NCBI GenBank assembly: GCA_947446025.1
Contig: CANFEY010000007.1
Location: forward strand, 45,132-109,131
DNA: 64,000 nt
Direction of reading: 5' to 3'
Source: Bryobacterales bacterium
GTDB lineage: Bacteria; Acidobacteriota; Terriglobia; Bryobacterales; Bryobacteraceae
This document shows positions 1 through 8,377 of this stretch, piece by piece. Each line of letters starts with the position of its first letter. Position 1 is the first letter of the stretch. Below the pieces are notes generated by a model. It worked only from the letters and a program-made list of their open reading frames with translations, did no database searches and was not told where the DNA came from. A program made the position numbers and the translations under genes.

Positions 1-339
1 CTCGATAATTCCGGTTTCCGCGCGCTCCATTTTGGCGCGCTGCATGGGCACAGGCGGTGAGGTCCGCGTCATCAGAACTCCGGCCATGAGCGCGAGAGCC
101 ACGGTGGCGGGGACCCACACGGCGTGACCGCGCGAGGGTTCGGACATGCGAATCTGCATTTCCCGCCGCTGCCGGTGGAAATACCCGGCATTCGGGAGGG
201 GGGAAAGCGTCTGCTCCCGGCGCGTCTGCATGAGCTCCCAACGGGCCTGACAATGTGAACAGGAGTCGAGGTGGGTGTCCGGCTCGGCGATGCCGTAGAT
301 GGAGTCCAGAAGCTGGCCGTCGCTAAGATGCTGGTTCAT
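1..339 (-). CDS. Zinc-finger anti-sigma factor, C-terminal part beyond window
   Basis: The ATG at 339 overlaps the TGA of the ECF sigma gene (ATGA), and the frame stays open to base 1, giving 113 codons with no stop. The N-terminus carries H23-x3-C27-x2-C30, the zinc-binding layout of ZAS-type anti-sigma factors. A hydrophobic segment at about residues 73-90 would place the protein in the inner membrane, with the rest outside the cytoplasm. Translational coupling to the sigma factor supports the job of holding that sigma factor inactive until a signal arrives. The sensing domain lies outside the window, so the signal cannot be guessed. Confidence 0.8.
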   Translation of the reverse strand, partial: MNQHLSDGQLLDSIYGIAEPDTHLDSCSHCQARWELMQTRREQTLSPLPNAGYFHRQRREMQIRMSEPSRGHAVWVPATVALALMAGVLMTRTSPPVPMQRAKMERAETGIIE

Positions 340-938
340 GAGCGCACCTCATACAAATCGCGCAATTCGACCCGAAGTTTCGACACCGCACGGTGCATGT
401 GGGCTTTCACTGTGCCGCAATCGAGGTCCAGCGCCATGGCGATTTCTTCCATGGTCAGGCTCTGGTAATGGCGCAGCGTGAAAACGGCCCGCTGCCGGAC
501 AGAAAGCTGGTCCAGGGCGGCTGTGAGCCGTTGGCGGATTTGGATAGCGAAGTACTGATCCTCAGCTTCCGGGGCCAACGACGCGGTACGCAACAGCGAT
601 TCCTGGTCTTCCAGGGCCTGCGCCCTACGGCGCCAAAACTGCCAGCGGCGGCTGCGCAAGCGGTCCAGGCAGGTGTTGACGGCGATGCGGGTGAGCCACT
701 TGGCGGGTTCGGTGGGATCTTCGGCACCGGCTTTGAGCAGGGCGCGGTGGGCTTTGAGGAAGGTGTCCTGGGTGGCGGAATCGGCTTCGTCGCGGTCCTG
801 GAGCATGTGCTGGCAGAGGCCGTAGATGCGGCGTTGCTCGGCGAGCATCCAGGCGGTGAAGTCCTCGGAAACGCTGAGTCCTTCCCGCACGGGGAGGGTT
901 TCGAGCAGCGCTTGCTTGGCCAGGGTGGGTTCCGCCAT
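336..938 (-). CDS. ECF-type RNA polymerase sigma-70 factor
   Basis: The product is about 200 residues, the normal size for an extracytoplasmic-function sigma factor. A region 2-like segment in the N-terminal half (around ...CQHMLQDRDEADSATQDTF) would contact core polymerase and the -10 element. A region 4 helix-turn-helix near the C-terminus (LSVRQRAVFTLRHYQSLTME...) would read the -35 element. Region 3 is missing, as expected. In-frame ATGs exist at 950, 947 and 938; I prefer 938 because a good -10 box (TATGAT, 951-946) lies 7 nt upstream of it and overlaps the other two. The gene overlaps the downstream anti-sigma gene by 4 nt. The subfamily and regulon cannot be told from the sequence. Confidence 0.9.
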   Translation of the reverse strand: MAEPTLAKQALLETLPVREGLSVSEDFTAWMLAEQRRIYGLCQHMLQDRDEADSATQDTFLKAHRALLKAGAEDPTEPAKWLTRIAVNTCLDRLRSRRWQFWRRRAQALEDQESLLRTASLAPEAEDQYFAIQIRQRLTAALDQLSVRQRAVFTLRHYQSLTMEEIAMALDLDCGTVKAHMHRAVSKLRVELRDLYEVRS

Positions 939-945
939 CACGCCC

Positions 946-951
946 ATCATA
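946..951 (-). promoter_or_regulatory. -10 box of the ECF sigma gene, leaderless-type
   Basis: TATGAT, read on the minus strand from 951 to 946, ends 7 nt before the ATG at 938. Transcription would begin at or next to the start codon. There is no Shine-Dalgarno sequence and no convincing -35 box. Confidence 0.4.
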
Positions 952-1020
952 CTTGATCCAGACGGGAGAGCGTGGCGGAGGGGTTACATCTACTGCGCGC
1001 CGAAGGCGGCTACATTACTT

Positions 1021-1608
1021 CTACTGTCCGCCGAATGCGGCGACGAGGGTGCGCTGTTCGCGCCGGGGCGTGACCGGCTCCAGGTTTTTGGAGACTGCGA
1101 TGCGGGTTTCGGGCACCACTGGAACCGGCATGGGACGGGGAGTGCGGCGCGAATCTATTGCTACGGGAGCGGGAGCGGCGATCACGGGCGGCTCGAAATT
1201 CTCGGCCCGCGCAGAGAGGCTGTTGGCGGGTCCCTCTTCGATCACCATTTCGCGCTCTGACCAGCCGGACATGGGCAAATTACGGAAAAACACCCGCTCC
1301 TGCATCACCATGCTGCGGCGCGCACCGTCGGCGGAGTTGGAATCGCGGACGTAGCTGCGTTCTTCCACCCGGATATCCTGCATCAGTTCGTCCAGGGCAG
1401 CGCGGCGGGCCGCTTCCTCGGTGGCCTTGATGCGCTCTTCCATGGTGACTTTATTGGATTCGATGGTCGCGCGCGCTTCGGCCAGCGTTTCGCGCTCCTT
1501 GGCCAGCGCCACTTCCATCCGGGCTTGCACAATGTAGTACGCCAGCATCGCGCTGCCTCCCGCCACGATCAGCGGCAGAAACAACCACAAAAATGCTTGC
1601 AATGGCAT
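1021..1608 (-). CDS. Membrane-anchored coiled-coil protein, unknown function
   Basis: The 195-residue protein starts at the ATG at 1608, preceded by GGAGAGG at good spacing; a GTG at 1626 is in frame but less likely. One hydrophobic segment covers about residues 5-26. It is followed by a charged, Ala/Glu/Lys-rich helix to about residue 85 that should form a coiled coil, then a low-complexity tail rich in Pro, Ala and Val. The shape suggests a single-pass membrane protein with a soluble helical domain. It lies upstream of the ECF sigma gene on the same strand, separated by about 70 nt. I do not recognise the family and infer no function. Confidence 0.7.
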   Translation of the reverse strand: MPLQAFLWLFLPLIVAGGSAMLAYYIVQARMEVALAKERETLAEARATIESNKVTMEERIKATEEAARRAALDELMQDIRVEERSYVRDSNSADGARRSMVMQERVFFRNLPMSGWSEREMVIEEGPANSLSARAENFEPPVIAAPAPVAIDSRRTPRPMPVPVVPETRIAVSKNLEPVTPRREQRTLVAAFGGQ

Positions 1609-1688
1609 GGACCGATTCCTCTCCACGTACTATCGACCGAATACGTGAAAAGGTTAGCCCCATGCGCAAGCGTAGGGCCGAAAGGAAG

Positions 1689-2519
1689 TTAGTGCGCCTG
1701 GCTGCCGTCCAACTTTTGGCCGCTCACCAGCGAGAGGAATCCCCCGAAATCGAACCGCCCTAGCGCCGAAAAGATCGCGCCCATGCGCATCCCCACGGAG
1801 CCGCCCCCGTATTTACCGGCATAGGCCGCCGCCCCCAGCACCTTATCGGTAGCGGCCAGACTGTCCCCGGCGAGCGGATCGGGCCCCGGATGAAACACGG
1901 CCTGAACCTCCGGCCGCAGCGCAATCTTTTTCGCCGCCCGGCGGATCTGCATGGCGAGTTCTGCGTCCAGCCAGTAGTGCCCGTAGCGCTGGTCGAAGAA
2001 ATTCATCGCCACGATGAATGGCTTGCGGACCATCAATGCGTCCAGGGAGGCGCATTCCGGATTCGGTGACGCCTCGGCGGGGACCATGGCGACGTTGGCA
2101 AGATCCGGCAGCCGGAAAAACTGCGCCGCACCCGCAAGCCCTGGACAAACCGCCACGGTGTCGGACTCCGCCTCCAGCGCGTCGGCCAGGGCGAGCACGG
2201 TCTTGGGCGTAACTTCGACGTTGGGTGACAAGAACAGAACCGACTCGGTCTTGGCCGTCCGCACGCCGATGTTGAGCGCCCGCGCGGTCCCCATGTGGTG
2301 CGGCAAGCGGAGCATCTGCACGGCGGGGAACTCCGCGTCGATGCGCGCTCCGCCGTCGGTGCTGGCACAATCCACCACCACGATTTCAAACTGCTCGCGT
2401 CCCTCGGATTGTTCCAGCGCTGCCAGGGCGCGGCGTAGCGCGGGGGTCTGGTTATAGGCCATCAAAATGACGGAAGCCCGGAGGCCTTGCGGTGCGTCTT
2501 GGTTTACAGGTTCAGACAT
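1689..2519 (-). CDS. Family 2 (GT-A) glycosyltransferase
   Basis: The N-terminus (ASVILMAYNQTPALRRAL... EIVVVDCASTDGG) is the nucleotide-sugar binding start of GT2 enzymes, with the conserved V-V-D-x-x-S-x-D-G pattern. A second segment (GTARALNIGVRTAKTESVLFLSPNVE) matches the donor-site region, where the usual D-x-D is replaced by S-P-N. That substitution makes metal binding uncertain. At 276 residues it is a typical soluble single-domain GT2. The likely role is transfer of a sugar to a cell-envelope glycan or glycoprotein; acceptor and donor are unknown. It stands alone, with no polysaccharide cluster nearby. Confidence 0.75.
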   Translation of the reverse strand: MSEPVNQDAPQGLRASVILMAYNQTPALRRALAALEQSEGREQFEIVVVDCASTDGGARIDAEFPAVQMLRLPHHMGTARALNIGVRTAKTESVLFLSPNVEVTPKTVLALADALEAESDTVAVCPGLAGAAQFFRLPDLANVAMVPAEASPNPECASLDALMVRKPFIVAMNFFDQRYGHYWLDAELAMQIRRAAKKIALRPEVQAVFHPGPDPLAGDSLAATDKVLGAAAYAGKYGGGSVGMRMGAIFSALGRFDFGGFLSLVSGQKLDGSQAH

Positions 2520-2603
2520 GCGTGGGGAAACCCCGATGATAGCGCGATCCAGGCCGCAGAACTAAAATGGAGGCGGGGCCGTAAAATAGAGTAAGATACA
2601 AAG

Positions 2604-2711
2604 ACCCCGACTTGAAGGGGACCAAGAAGTCACGATTCCGGATCCAACCGTGATCGACGCGGCGAAGGGGAGTGCAACCTGCTCCCCTTCTCCCATTTTC
2701 AGGACCTAGCC
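2604..2711 (+). promoter_or_regulatory. Structured 5' leader with alternative hairpins
   Basis: A likely -10 box (TAAGAT, 2592-2597) starts a leader of about 107 nt before the gene at 2712. Its last hairpin is perfect: GAAGGGGAG (2664-2672) pairs with CTCCCCTTC (2682-2690) and is followed by a short T-rich stretch. The 8 bases GAAGGGGA also occur at 2614-2621, so they can pair with the same 3' arm instead. That 5' copy is itself opposed by CCCC at 2605-2608. TCACG (2630-2634) with CGTGA (2649-2653) adds a middle hairpin. This mutually exclusive pairing is the layout of an attenuator or riboswitch. No known class was recognised. Confidence 0.45.
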
Positions 2712-3296
2712 ATGTTCTCGCGCCGCTTCGCTACATTTCTCCTGGGCATTTGGATGGGGTGCTGCGTTTTGGTGGACGCGCTGGCCCTGGAAGGACAGCG
2801 CATCGCCACGCGGATTCTGGACATTCCGATCATTGAAGCCAAGGCCGCGCTCACCAAGTCGGGCGATGCGCCCATTGCACCGCTGCTGCACCACCTGGCC
2901 TCGGAACAAGTTCGCGCCACCGTGGAAAACTGGGAAACAGCGCAACTGGTGATCTTCGCCGCCATGCTGGTCCTGCTGGTGTTGACGGACCAGCGCAAGA
3001 TCCTGGCGGTGATCCTGGCCACGGCCATGGGGCTACTGACGTTGATCCAACACTATGGGATCACGCCGGATCTGAACATCCTTGGCCGCAGTCTGGATTT
3101 TCTGGCGGAATCGGCAGCCTTCACGGTGCGCGCGCAGGTGTGGACGCTGACGCAAATCTACGTCGTGCTGGAGACGATAAAGCTACTCACAGGCGGGTTG
3201 CTGGCAAGCTACTTCTTCGCCATGGAATCCACTGTCAAGCGGTCCAAGACCCGGCGCACGCGCTCCGAAGACGCAGCCCTGGCCGCCTCGAAGTAG
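2712..3296 (+). CDS. Integral membrane protein, unknown function
   Basis: The 194-residue product has a hydrophobic N-terminus (about 8-25), two closely spaced hydrophobic segments at about 75-107, and another near 150-172. The C-terminus is a short basic tail. The loop between the first and second segments is about 50 residues and predicted helical. The overall look resembles DUF4149-like small membrane proteins, but that is only an impression. An AGGA sits 8 nt before the ATG. The gene follows a structured leader, so its expression is probably controlled after transcription starts. Confidence 0.65.
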   Translation: MFSRRFATFLLGIWMGCCVLVDALALEGQRIATRILDIPIIEAKAALTKSGDAPIAPLLHHLASEQVRATVENWETAQLVIFAAMLVLLVLTDQRKILAVILATAMGLLTLIQHYGITPDLNILGRSLDFLAESAAFTVRAQVWTLTQIYVVLETIKLLTGGLLASYFFAMESTVKRSKTRRTRSEDAALAASK

Positions 3297-3331
3297 GCCT
3301 TCCCGGCAACCCCTTCGACCGCTGGAACGTC

Positions 3332-3337
3332 TAAGAT
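3332..3337 (+). promoter_or_regulatory. -10 box 6 nt before the start codon at 3344
   Basis: TAAGAT is followed by only 6 nt before the ATG, so the mRNA would begin at the start codon. No Shine-Dalgarno is present. Confidence 0.35.
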
Positions 3338-3343
3338 AGTGAC

Positions 3344-3811
3344 ATGCGCATCCTAATCTTCGCGCTCACCGGCGCTGCTTTGTTCGCTCAAGACTACAAC
3401 GGCCCGACGCCGCCAAAGGCCGACGTTCCCTACCTGCTGCACGCATCCACGCTGGTGGAAACGCAAGCCTCCGAGGCCATGCAGGAGACCAAGAAGGCCG
3501 CGACGCTGTATTGGGTGGCGGGAGCCGCGTCAACCGCGAAGACTCCGCTGGCGGAACCTATTTTCATCATCCGGGTGGAAAAGCTGAACCCCGACAAGAT
3601 CGAGATGTTTCGGTTTGAGGTGGCCAAAGGACGGCGCGAGTTGGAGATCAAGGACAAGCCGGGCAAGAACGACGCCCATCCGCTGCACGTGGCGGTCACG
3701 AAGCTGGGCAAGGACCTCTACAAGATCGAGGCGTCTGAGGTACTGCCGAATGGCGAATACTCGCTGTCGCCCAGCGGGTCGAACCAGGTTTTCAGCTTCC
3801 AGGTGTATTAG
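3344..3811 (+). CDS. Small secreted protein, unknown function
   Basis: This 155-residue protein begins with a short signal peptide (MRILIFALTGAALFAQ) that appears to end after Ala15. The mature part is hydrophilic, Lys/Glu-rich and probably beta-structured, with no cysteines in the mature region. No catalytic motif is evident. Export to the periplasm is likely; the role is unknown. The gene is separate from the MFS gene downstream (42 nt gap). Confidence 0.65.
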   Translation: MRILIFALTGAALFAQDYNGPTPPKADVPYLLHASTLVETQASEAMQETKKAATLYWVAGAASTAKTPLAEPIFIIRVEKLNPDKIEMFRFEVAKGRRELEIKDKPGKNDAHPLHVAVTKLGKDLYKIEASEVLPNGEYSLSPSGSNQVFSFQVY

Positions 3812-3853
3812 AAAAGCTGGTAGAATCACTCCTGAACCTTTGAATCGCGCGGA

Positions 3854-5119
3854 GTGAACCACCTGGCCTCGTCCACTGAATCTACGTCACCACCGCAAGC
3901 CCCGCAGGGCGTGATCGCGCGGACCTTTCAGTCCTTCCAATTCCGCGATTTCCGCATGATGTGGACCGGCGCGTGTACGTCGCAAGTGGGCACGCAGATG
4001 CAGACGGCGGCGCAAAGCTGGACAGTGCTGGAGTTGTCCAAGAACAACCCGTTCTATCTGGGCGTGGATCAGTTTCTAGGGCAGATTCCGATTGTGCTGT
4101 TCGCGCTGCTGGCGGGAGTGCTGGCGGACCGGCGCGACCGGCGGACCATCCTGCTCTCTTCGCAGTACACGCAAATGGCGTGCGCGTTCGTGATGGCAGC
4201 CCTGGCGTTCGCGGATGTCCTGCAAGTCTGGCATGTGTGGTGCCTCAGCTTCATCATCGGAACGGCGCAGTCGTTCGGCGGGCCGGCGTATTCGGCGCTG
4301 ATCCCGACCTTGGTACCCAAGAAACACCTGCCGAACGCGATTGCGCTGAACTCGATCCAGTTCAATTTGGCTCGTGTCATTGGGCCGTCGTTCGCGGGGA
4401 TCGCGCTGACAACGTTGGGGGCAGCCTGGTGTTTCGGGTTGAACGGAGTCTCGTTCCTATTCGTGATTGGAACGCTTTACATCATCAAGGTCAGCTTCGT
4501 GCCGCAGCGTTCGAGCGAGCCGTTCATGGACAGCATGAAACAAGGCTTCGGGTTCATACTGGACCGGCCAGGCATGCGGCCGTTGATCCTGCTGACCTTC
4601 ATGGTGACGCTGTTGGGATTCCAGATTATTGCGTTCCTGCCGGTGTTCGCGAAAGAAGCGTTTCAAGGCAACGCGCAGACCTATACGACCATGATGAGCT
4701 TCTCGGCGGCCGGGGCCGTAACGGGAGCTTTGATCGTCGCGGCGATGGGGCGAAGCAAGAATCAGGGACGCAATTCGCTGATCGCGTTGGTGCTGCTGGG
4801 GGTGTTGACCGTTTGCTTCGCCATGTCGCGGAACATTTACATCGCCTGTGCAATGATTTTCCTGGCCGGCATGGCGCTGATGAGCGTATTCAGCATGATC
4901 ACGTCCCTGGTGCAGTTGATCGTTCCGGACGACATGCGCGGACGCGTGATGAGCGTTTACAATCTTGCGGTGCGGGGAGGCGGGGCCATCGGGCCTCTGA
5001 TTGTCGGCTCGCTGATTCCGGTGTTCGGCGTCCGCAATGTGATCGCGGGAGCGGGAGTGCTGCTGTTATGTTTGGGACTCTACTTTCTGGCGTTCAATCG
5101 GCGCGTTACGGAGCTGTAG
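3854..5119 (+). CDS. MFS transporter, EntS/MFS_3-like exporter
   Basis: The protein has about 12 hydrophobic segments over 421 residues. The loop between helices 2 and 3 reads GVLADRRDRRTILL, the MFS signature motif A. The N-terminal FRDFRMMWTGACTSQVGTQMQTAAQ segment is typical of the MFS_3 family that includes the enterobactin exporter EntS. It is likely to export a small molecule by proton antiport; the substrate is unknown. The GTG at 3854 is the longest start, but its GGAG overlaps the codon, so a start some 20 codons downstream is possible. Its 3' end overlaps the next gene by 52 nt, suggesting coupled translation. Confidence 0.85.
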   Translation: MNHLASSTESTSPPQAPQGVIARTFQSFQFRDFRMMWTGACTSQVGTQMQTAAQSWTVLELSKNNPFYLGVDQFLGQIPIVLFALLAGVLADRRDRRTILLSSQYTQMACAFVMAALAFADVLQVWHVWCLSFIIGTAQSFGGPAYSALIPTLVPKKHLPNAIALNSIQFNLARVIGPSFAGIALTTLGAAWCFGLNGVSFLFVIGTLYIIKVSFVPQRSSEPFMDSMKQGFGFILDRPGMRPLILLTFMVTLLGFQIIAFLPVFAKEAFQGNAQTYTTMMSFSAAGAVTGALIVAAMGRSKNQGRNSLIALVLLGVLTVCFAMSRNIYIACAMIFLAGMALMSVFSMITSLVQLIVPDDMRGRVMSVYNLAVRGGGAIGPLIVGSLIPVFGVRNVIAGAGVLLLCLGLYFLAFNRRVTEL

Positions 5120-6339
5120 CAGCACTGCTGCTCGCCACCACCGCCCACGCCGCGGACTGGATCACGCTACGCGTAGCCGGCGTGGAACTGGTCTCCGACG
5201 CGCCCGAAAAAACCGCACGCGAAGCACTACAACGGCTCGCCCAAATTCAGAGCATCCTGCCTTCGCAGCCGCAGGCCGACGCGGCCCCCTTGCGCATTTT
5301 TCTCTTCGCCAAGGAGAACGAGTACCGAGCCTACGCGCCCGACAACACGGCGGCGGGCTTCTACACGTCCGGTTTCGAGCGCGACTACATCGCGATGCAC
5401 AGTGGAGCAATGCCCCGCGTGGTGGCGCACGAATACGTCCACTCCGCCGCGCATCAACGCAAGGTAACGCGCCCCGCGTGGCTTGAAGAAGGGCTGGCCG
5501 AGTTCTACTCGAACTACGACGGCCGGCAGCTTGGCGCGCCGATCCAAGAGCATTTAAAGCTACTCGAAAAGGCGTGGCGCTCCGCCAACGAGATGAACCA
5601 GCCCCCGTCACTGGACGCGCTGTTCTACGCCCAGAGCTGGGCGCTGGTCCACATGCTGCGCCGCGAGCCGCAGTTCCCAGAGCGCATCACGCCCCGCATG
5701 CTGGAGGAACTGCGCGTGTACCTGAAAACCATCCGCGGGACAGCCGTGAAGGCACCCGCGCCGGTTGCGCAGCGAGCGCCCGCAGAGCCGGTGAGCGTCC
5801 TCAACGCGCTGTTGCTGCAGGCGGACCTGGCCTTGCATTCGCAGAAGCCCGCACTGGCAAAAGCGCTCTACACGCAGGCGGCGCGCGAATTTCCAAACTC
5901 GTCCGCCGTGGCAACCGGCCTCGGCACGCTCGCCTACGCCGAAGGTGATGCGGAGGCGGCTCGATCGCACCTGAGTCACGCCTTGCAGCTGAATGATCGC
6001 GAGGCTCTTGCGTGGTTCCAACTCGCGCTTACAGAAAACAATCAGACCGCGCTGGAGCGGGCCGTCGAACTCAACCCGAACCTCGCCGAAGCCCGCGTGC
6101 TCTTAGGAGTGCGCGCCACTGACCTCGGCGACTTCGACACCGCCCTGCTGCATTTGGAGCAAGCCACGCGCCTGCTGCCCCGCAAATCCTACGCGTGGTA
6201 CTCGCTGGGGTATGCGCAGACGAAGCAGGGCGATGCCATCGGTGCGCGGCGGTCACTGGAACAAGCGCTGGCCACCGCAACCTCCCCGGAGCAGCGCCAG
6301 ATGGCCGCGACGCTGCTCGATTCCTTAGGGCCAAACTAA
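5068..6339 (+). CDS. Secreted zinc metallopeptidase-like protein with TPR repeats
   Basis: The ATG at 5068 gives 423 residues with a clear signal peptide ending near Ala28 (LLLATTAHA-ADW). The N-terminal domain has H121-E-Y-V-H125, followed 15-20 residues later by E140-EGLAE145: the H-E-x-x-H plus downstream Glu arrangement of gluzincin peptidases such as DUF1570-type proteins. From about residue 250 the sequence turns into Ala-rich tetratricopeptide repeats that run to the C-terminus. It probably acts in the periplasm. The frame is open for another 369 codons upstream, but that part is the shadow of the MFS gene; the signal peptide fixes the start. Confidence 0.8.
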   Translation: MFGTLLSGVQSARYGAVAALLLATTAHAADWITLRVAGVELVSDAPEKTAREALQRLAQIQSILPSQPQADAAPLRIFLFAKENEYRAYAPDNTAAGFYTSGFERDYIAMHSGAMPRVVAHEYVHSAAHQRKVTRPAWLEEGLAEFYSNYDGRQLGAPIQEHLKLLEKAWRSANEMNQPPSLDALFYAQSWALVHMLRREPQFPERITPRMLEELRVYLKTIRGTAVKAPAPVAQRAPAEPVSVLNALLLQADLALHSQKPALAKALYTQAAREFPNSSAVATGLGTLAYAEGDAEAARSHLSHALQLNDREALAWFQLALTENNQTALERAVELNPNLAEARVLLGVRATDLGDFDTALLHLEQATRLLPRKSYAWYSLGYAQTKQGDAIGARRSLEQALATATSPEQRQMAATLLDSLGPN

Positions 6340-6366
6340 GACCCCTTTGGTCCGCCCTTCCTTTGC

Positions 6367-6372
6367 TATAAT
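6367..6372 (+). promoter_or_regulatory. Consensus -10 box of the VOC gene
   Basis: TATAAT preceded by TGC makes an extended -10. GGAGG at 6380-6384 then serves the TTG start at 6393. No clear -35 box is visible. Confidence 0.5.
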
Positions 6373-6392
6373 CCACCCCGGAGGTAGCACCG

Positions 6393-7466
6393 TTGTCTTT
6401 CGTATCAGGATTCCATCACATCACCCTCTGCGCCGCGACCGCGCAGGAGGACATTGACTTCTTCACCCACGTCGTGGGCCAGCGCATGATCAAACAGACC
6501 GTGTTGTTCGACGGGCGTTATGCGCACTACCACTTGTATTATTCGAATGCGAATGCCGAGCCGGGCTCGGTGATGACGACGTTCCCTTACCAGCGCGTCC
6601 CCGGACGCCAGGGAGCCGGGCAGGTGTCGTCTTCGGCCTACACGATTCCCAAAGGAAGCGTCAGCTTCTGGAAAGAACATTTGGACCGCCACAAGACGCC
6701 GCACGACGGCATCCAGGAGCGCTTCGGACAAAAGTTCATTCGCTTCCGCCATCCGTCGGGCTTGCAGTTTGAAGCCGTCGAGACCGAAGGCGACACCCGC
6801 GTAGGTTGGAACACCGACCAGATCAAGGGCGATACCGCAATGAAGGGCTTCTCCGGCACGGTGCTTTCCGTGCGTGAGATTGAGGAGACTGTTCGCTTCT
6901 TCGATGAAGCGCTGGGCTTCAAGGTCACCGGCAAGGAAGGCAACCTCACGCGCCTGGAACTCGGCGAAGGCGGCCCCAACCGGACCGTCATTCTGCAGCA
7001 TGACAAAGACCGTCCGTCCGGCAGTTGGACCTTCGGCGCAGGCACGGCGCACCACATGGCGCTGGACGCAGGGACCGATGAGGGACTCGCCAAACAGAAG
7101 GCTCTGTACGAAGAGCTCGGCTATACCGACTGCTCTGAAATCAAGGACCGCAACTACTTCCATTCGATCTACTGCCGCTGCCCTGGCGGAATCCTAGTCG
7201 AATGCGCCGCGACTGCCGTGGGCGGTTTCGCGCGTGACGAGCCAGCCGACAAGCTGGGCTTCGAGCTCCTGCTCCCGCCGTGGTTCGAAGAGAAGCGCAA
7301 GGAAATCGAAGCCATGCTGGAGCCCATCACGGTTCCTGAAAGCAACCGCGCCGAGGGTCATGCCGAAGCGATGCTCAAGGACGTGAACAAGGCAGCCGTC
7401 GAGGCGGCCAACAGAGCAACTGCGGACAAGCTGTCGCGCCGCACCGACGCCGAGTTCGTCGGCTAG
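6393..7466 (+). CDS. VOC-family ring-cleaving dioxygenase (MhqA/MhqO-like)
   Basis: Two vicinal-oxygen-chelate modules follow one another. The first starts with GFHHITL (metal-ligand His8/9) and runs to about 150; the second starts with GFSGTVLSVREIEETVRFFDEALGF and ends near 275 (GGILVECAAT, the metal-ligand Glu). The 357-residue length matches proteins of the MhqO/LinE-like group linked to hydroquinone or catechol cleavage or to quinone/electrophile detoxification. The TTG start at 6393 is fixed by GGAGG 8 nt upstream. The actual substrate is unknown. It lies alone under its own promoter. Confidence 0.85.
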   Translation: MSFVSGFHHITLCAATAQEDIDFFTHVVGQRMIKQTVLFDGRYAHYHLYYSNANAEPGSVMTTFPYQRVPGRQGAGQVSSSAYTIPKGSVSFWKEHLDRHKTPHDGIQERFGQKFIRFRHPSGLQFEAVETEGDTRVGWNTDQIKGDTAMKGFSGTVLSVREIEETVRFFDEALGFKVTGKEGNLTRLELGEGGPNRTVILQHDKDRPSGSWTFGAGTAHHMALDAGTDEGLAKQKALYEELGYTDCSEIKDRNYFHSIYCRCPGGILVECAATAVGGFARDEPADKLGFELLLPPWFEEKRKEIEAMLEPITVPESNRAEGHAEAMLKDVNKAAVEAANRATADKLSRRTDAEFVG

Positions 7467-7526
7467 CTGGTGTAAGTAAACATCCGTGCTGAATTCGCCC
7501 TCCGGTCATAAAGTTGTTGCAATGGA

Positions 7527-8333
7527 ATGGCACGATGGAGTGTGAAGCACGGATTGTTTTTTCTCATCGCAAGCTTAGCCTACGGGGCAACGGCCGGATC
7601 AACGGACCGGTACATCCCGTTAGTCCAGGATGGCGGCGGATGGACCACGGAAGTGATGATCGTGAACCTCTCCGACCATACCGCCACGGTAGTCGCGTCG
7701 TTCTTGACCGCGGCAGGGTATTCGGCGATTTGGCCCATCGGGCTGACGGCATCCACCGGAAAGGTCCTCTCCAACGAGGTAGGAGCCAGCCTTGTGCCAG
7801 GCGGGATTCTGCGGATTCAGAGTAAGGGCGAGGCTGGAGTCCTCACGCGAGGATTCGCCGAAATTTACAGTTCTACCCCGGGGACACAGTTGGGTGCCTT
7901 CGCCCGCCTGGTGCGCAAGATCGACGATCAAGTCGTGCAAACATTTACCGTTCCCTTCGCTCCCGTAAATGAACAGCGCTCCCGGCTCCCGCTGGACCTG
8001 ACCAGAGGCGCGGCGGCGGAATTCGTCTGGGTCTCGATGACCACCGCTCCAGTCCTGGACCTCACCTTTCGAGACATCTCCGGCGAGGTCGTGGTGGAGG
8101 GTCAAATTACCCTTAATTCGGCCCAAACGTTCCTCAATCCGTTGGAGCTTTGGCCGCAATTGGTGGGCTTCTCCGGAGTAATGGAATGGAATGTCTCCTT
8201 CCCGGCAGCGGATCGCTATGAGTACCGCACTCTGGCGGCAATCTCTCTTTGGACACGAGAAGCCGGTGCAATTTTCGCGATACCCGGGATGACGCTCGCC
8301 GTGGACCAGGATAACGGCGAACCCTACAGATAG
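7527..8333 (+). CDS. Secreted protein, unknown function
   Basis: The 268-residue protein has an N-terminal signal peptide (GLFFLIASLAYGATA). The mature part is rich in beta-strand patterns, for example WTTEVMIVNLSDHTATVVASF and FTVPFAPVNEQRSRLPL. This resembles secreted beta-sandwich proteins common in Solibacter-like genomes, but I cannot name the family. There is no good Shine-Dalgarno at the ATG at 7527, so the start is uncertain. It has no operon partner. Confidence 0.6.
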   Translation: MARWSVKHGLFFLIASLAYGATAGSTDRYIPLVQDGGGWTTEVMIVNLSDHTATVVASFLTAAGYSAIWPIGLTASTGKVLSNEVGASLVPGGILRIQSKGEAGVLTRGFAEIYSSTPGTQLGAFARLVRKIDDQVVQTFTVPFAPVNEQRSRLPLDLTRGAAAEFVWVSMTTAPVLDLTFRDISGEVVVEGQITLNSAQTFLNPLELWPQLVGFSGVMEWNVSFPAADRYEYRTLAAISLWTREAGAIFAIPGMTLAVDQDNGEPYR

Positions 8334-8366
8334 AGATACCCTAGAAACAACCGGCGCGAGCGGACT

Positions 8367-8372
8367 TACAAT
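8367..8372 (+). promoter_or_regulatory. -10 box 5 nt before the TTG start at 8378
   Basis: TACAAT is separated by 5 nt from the TTG codon, again pointing to a leaderless message. There is no ribosome-binding site. Confidence 0.35.
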
Positions 8373-8377
8373 GTAGT

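Noticed and set aside
3961..5067. Open frame extending the TPR metallopeptidase upstream by 369 codons
   Set aside because: It is the shifted reading of the MFS gene; its composition (Arg/Gly/Ala-rich, no domains) is not protein-like and a signal peptide starts at 5068.
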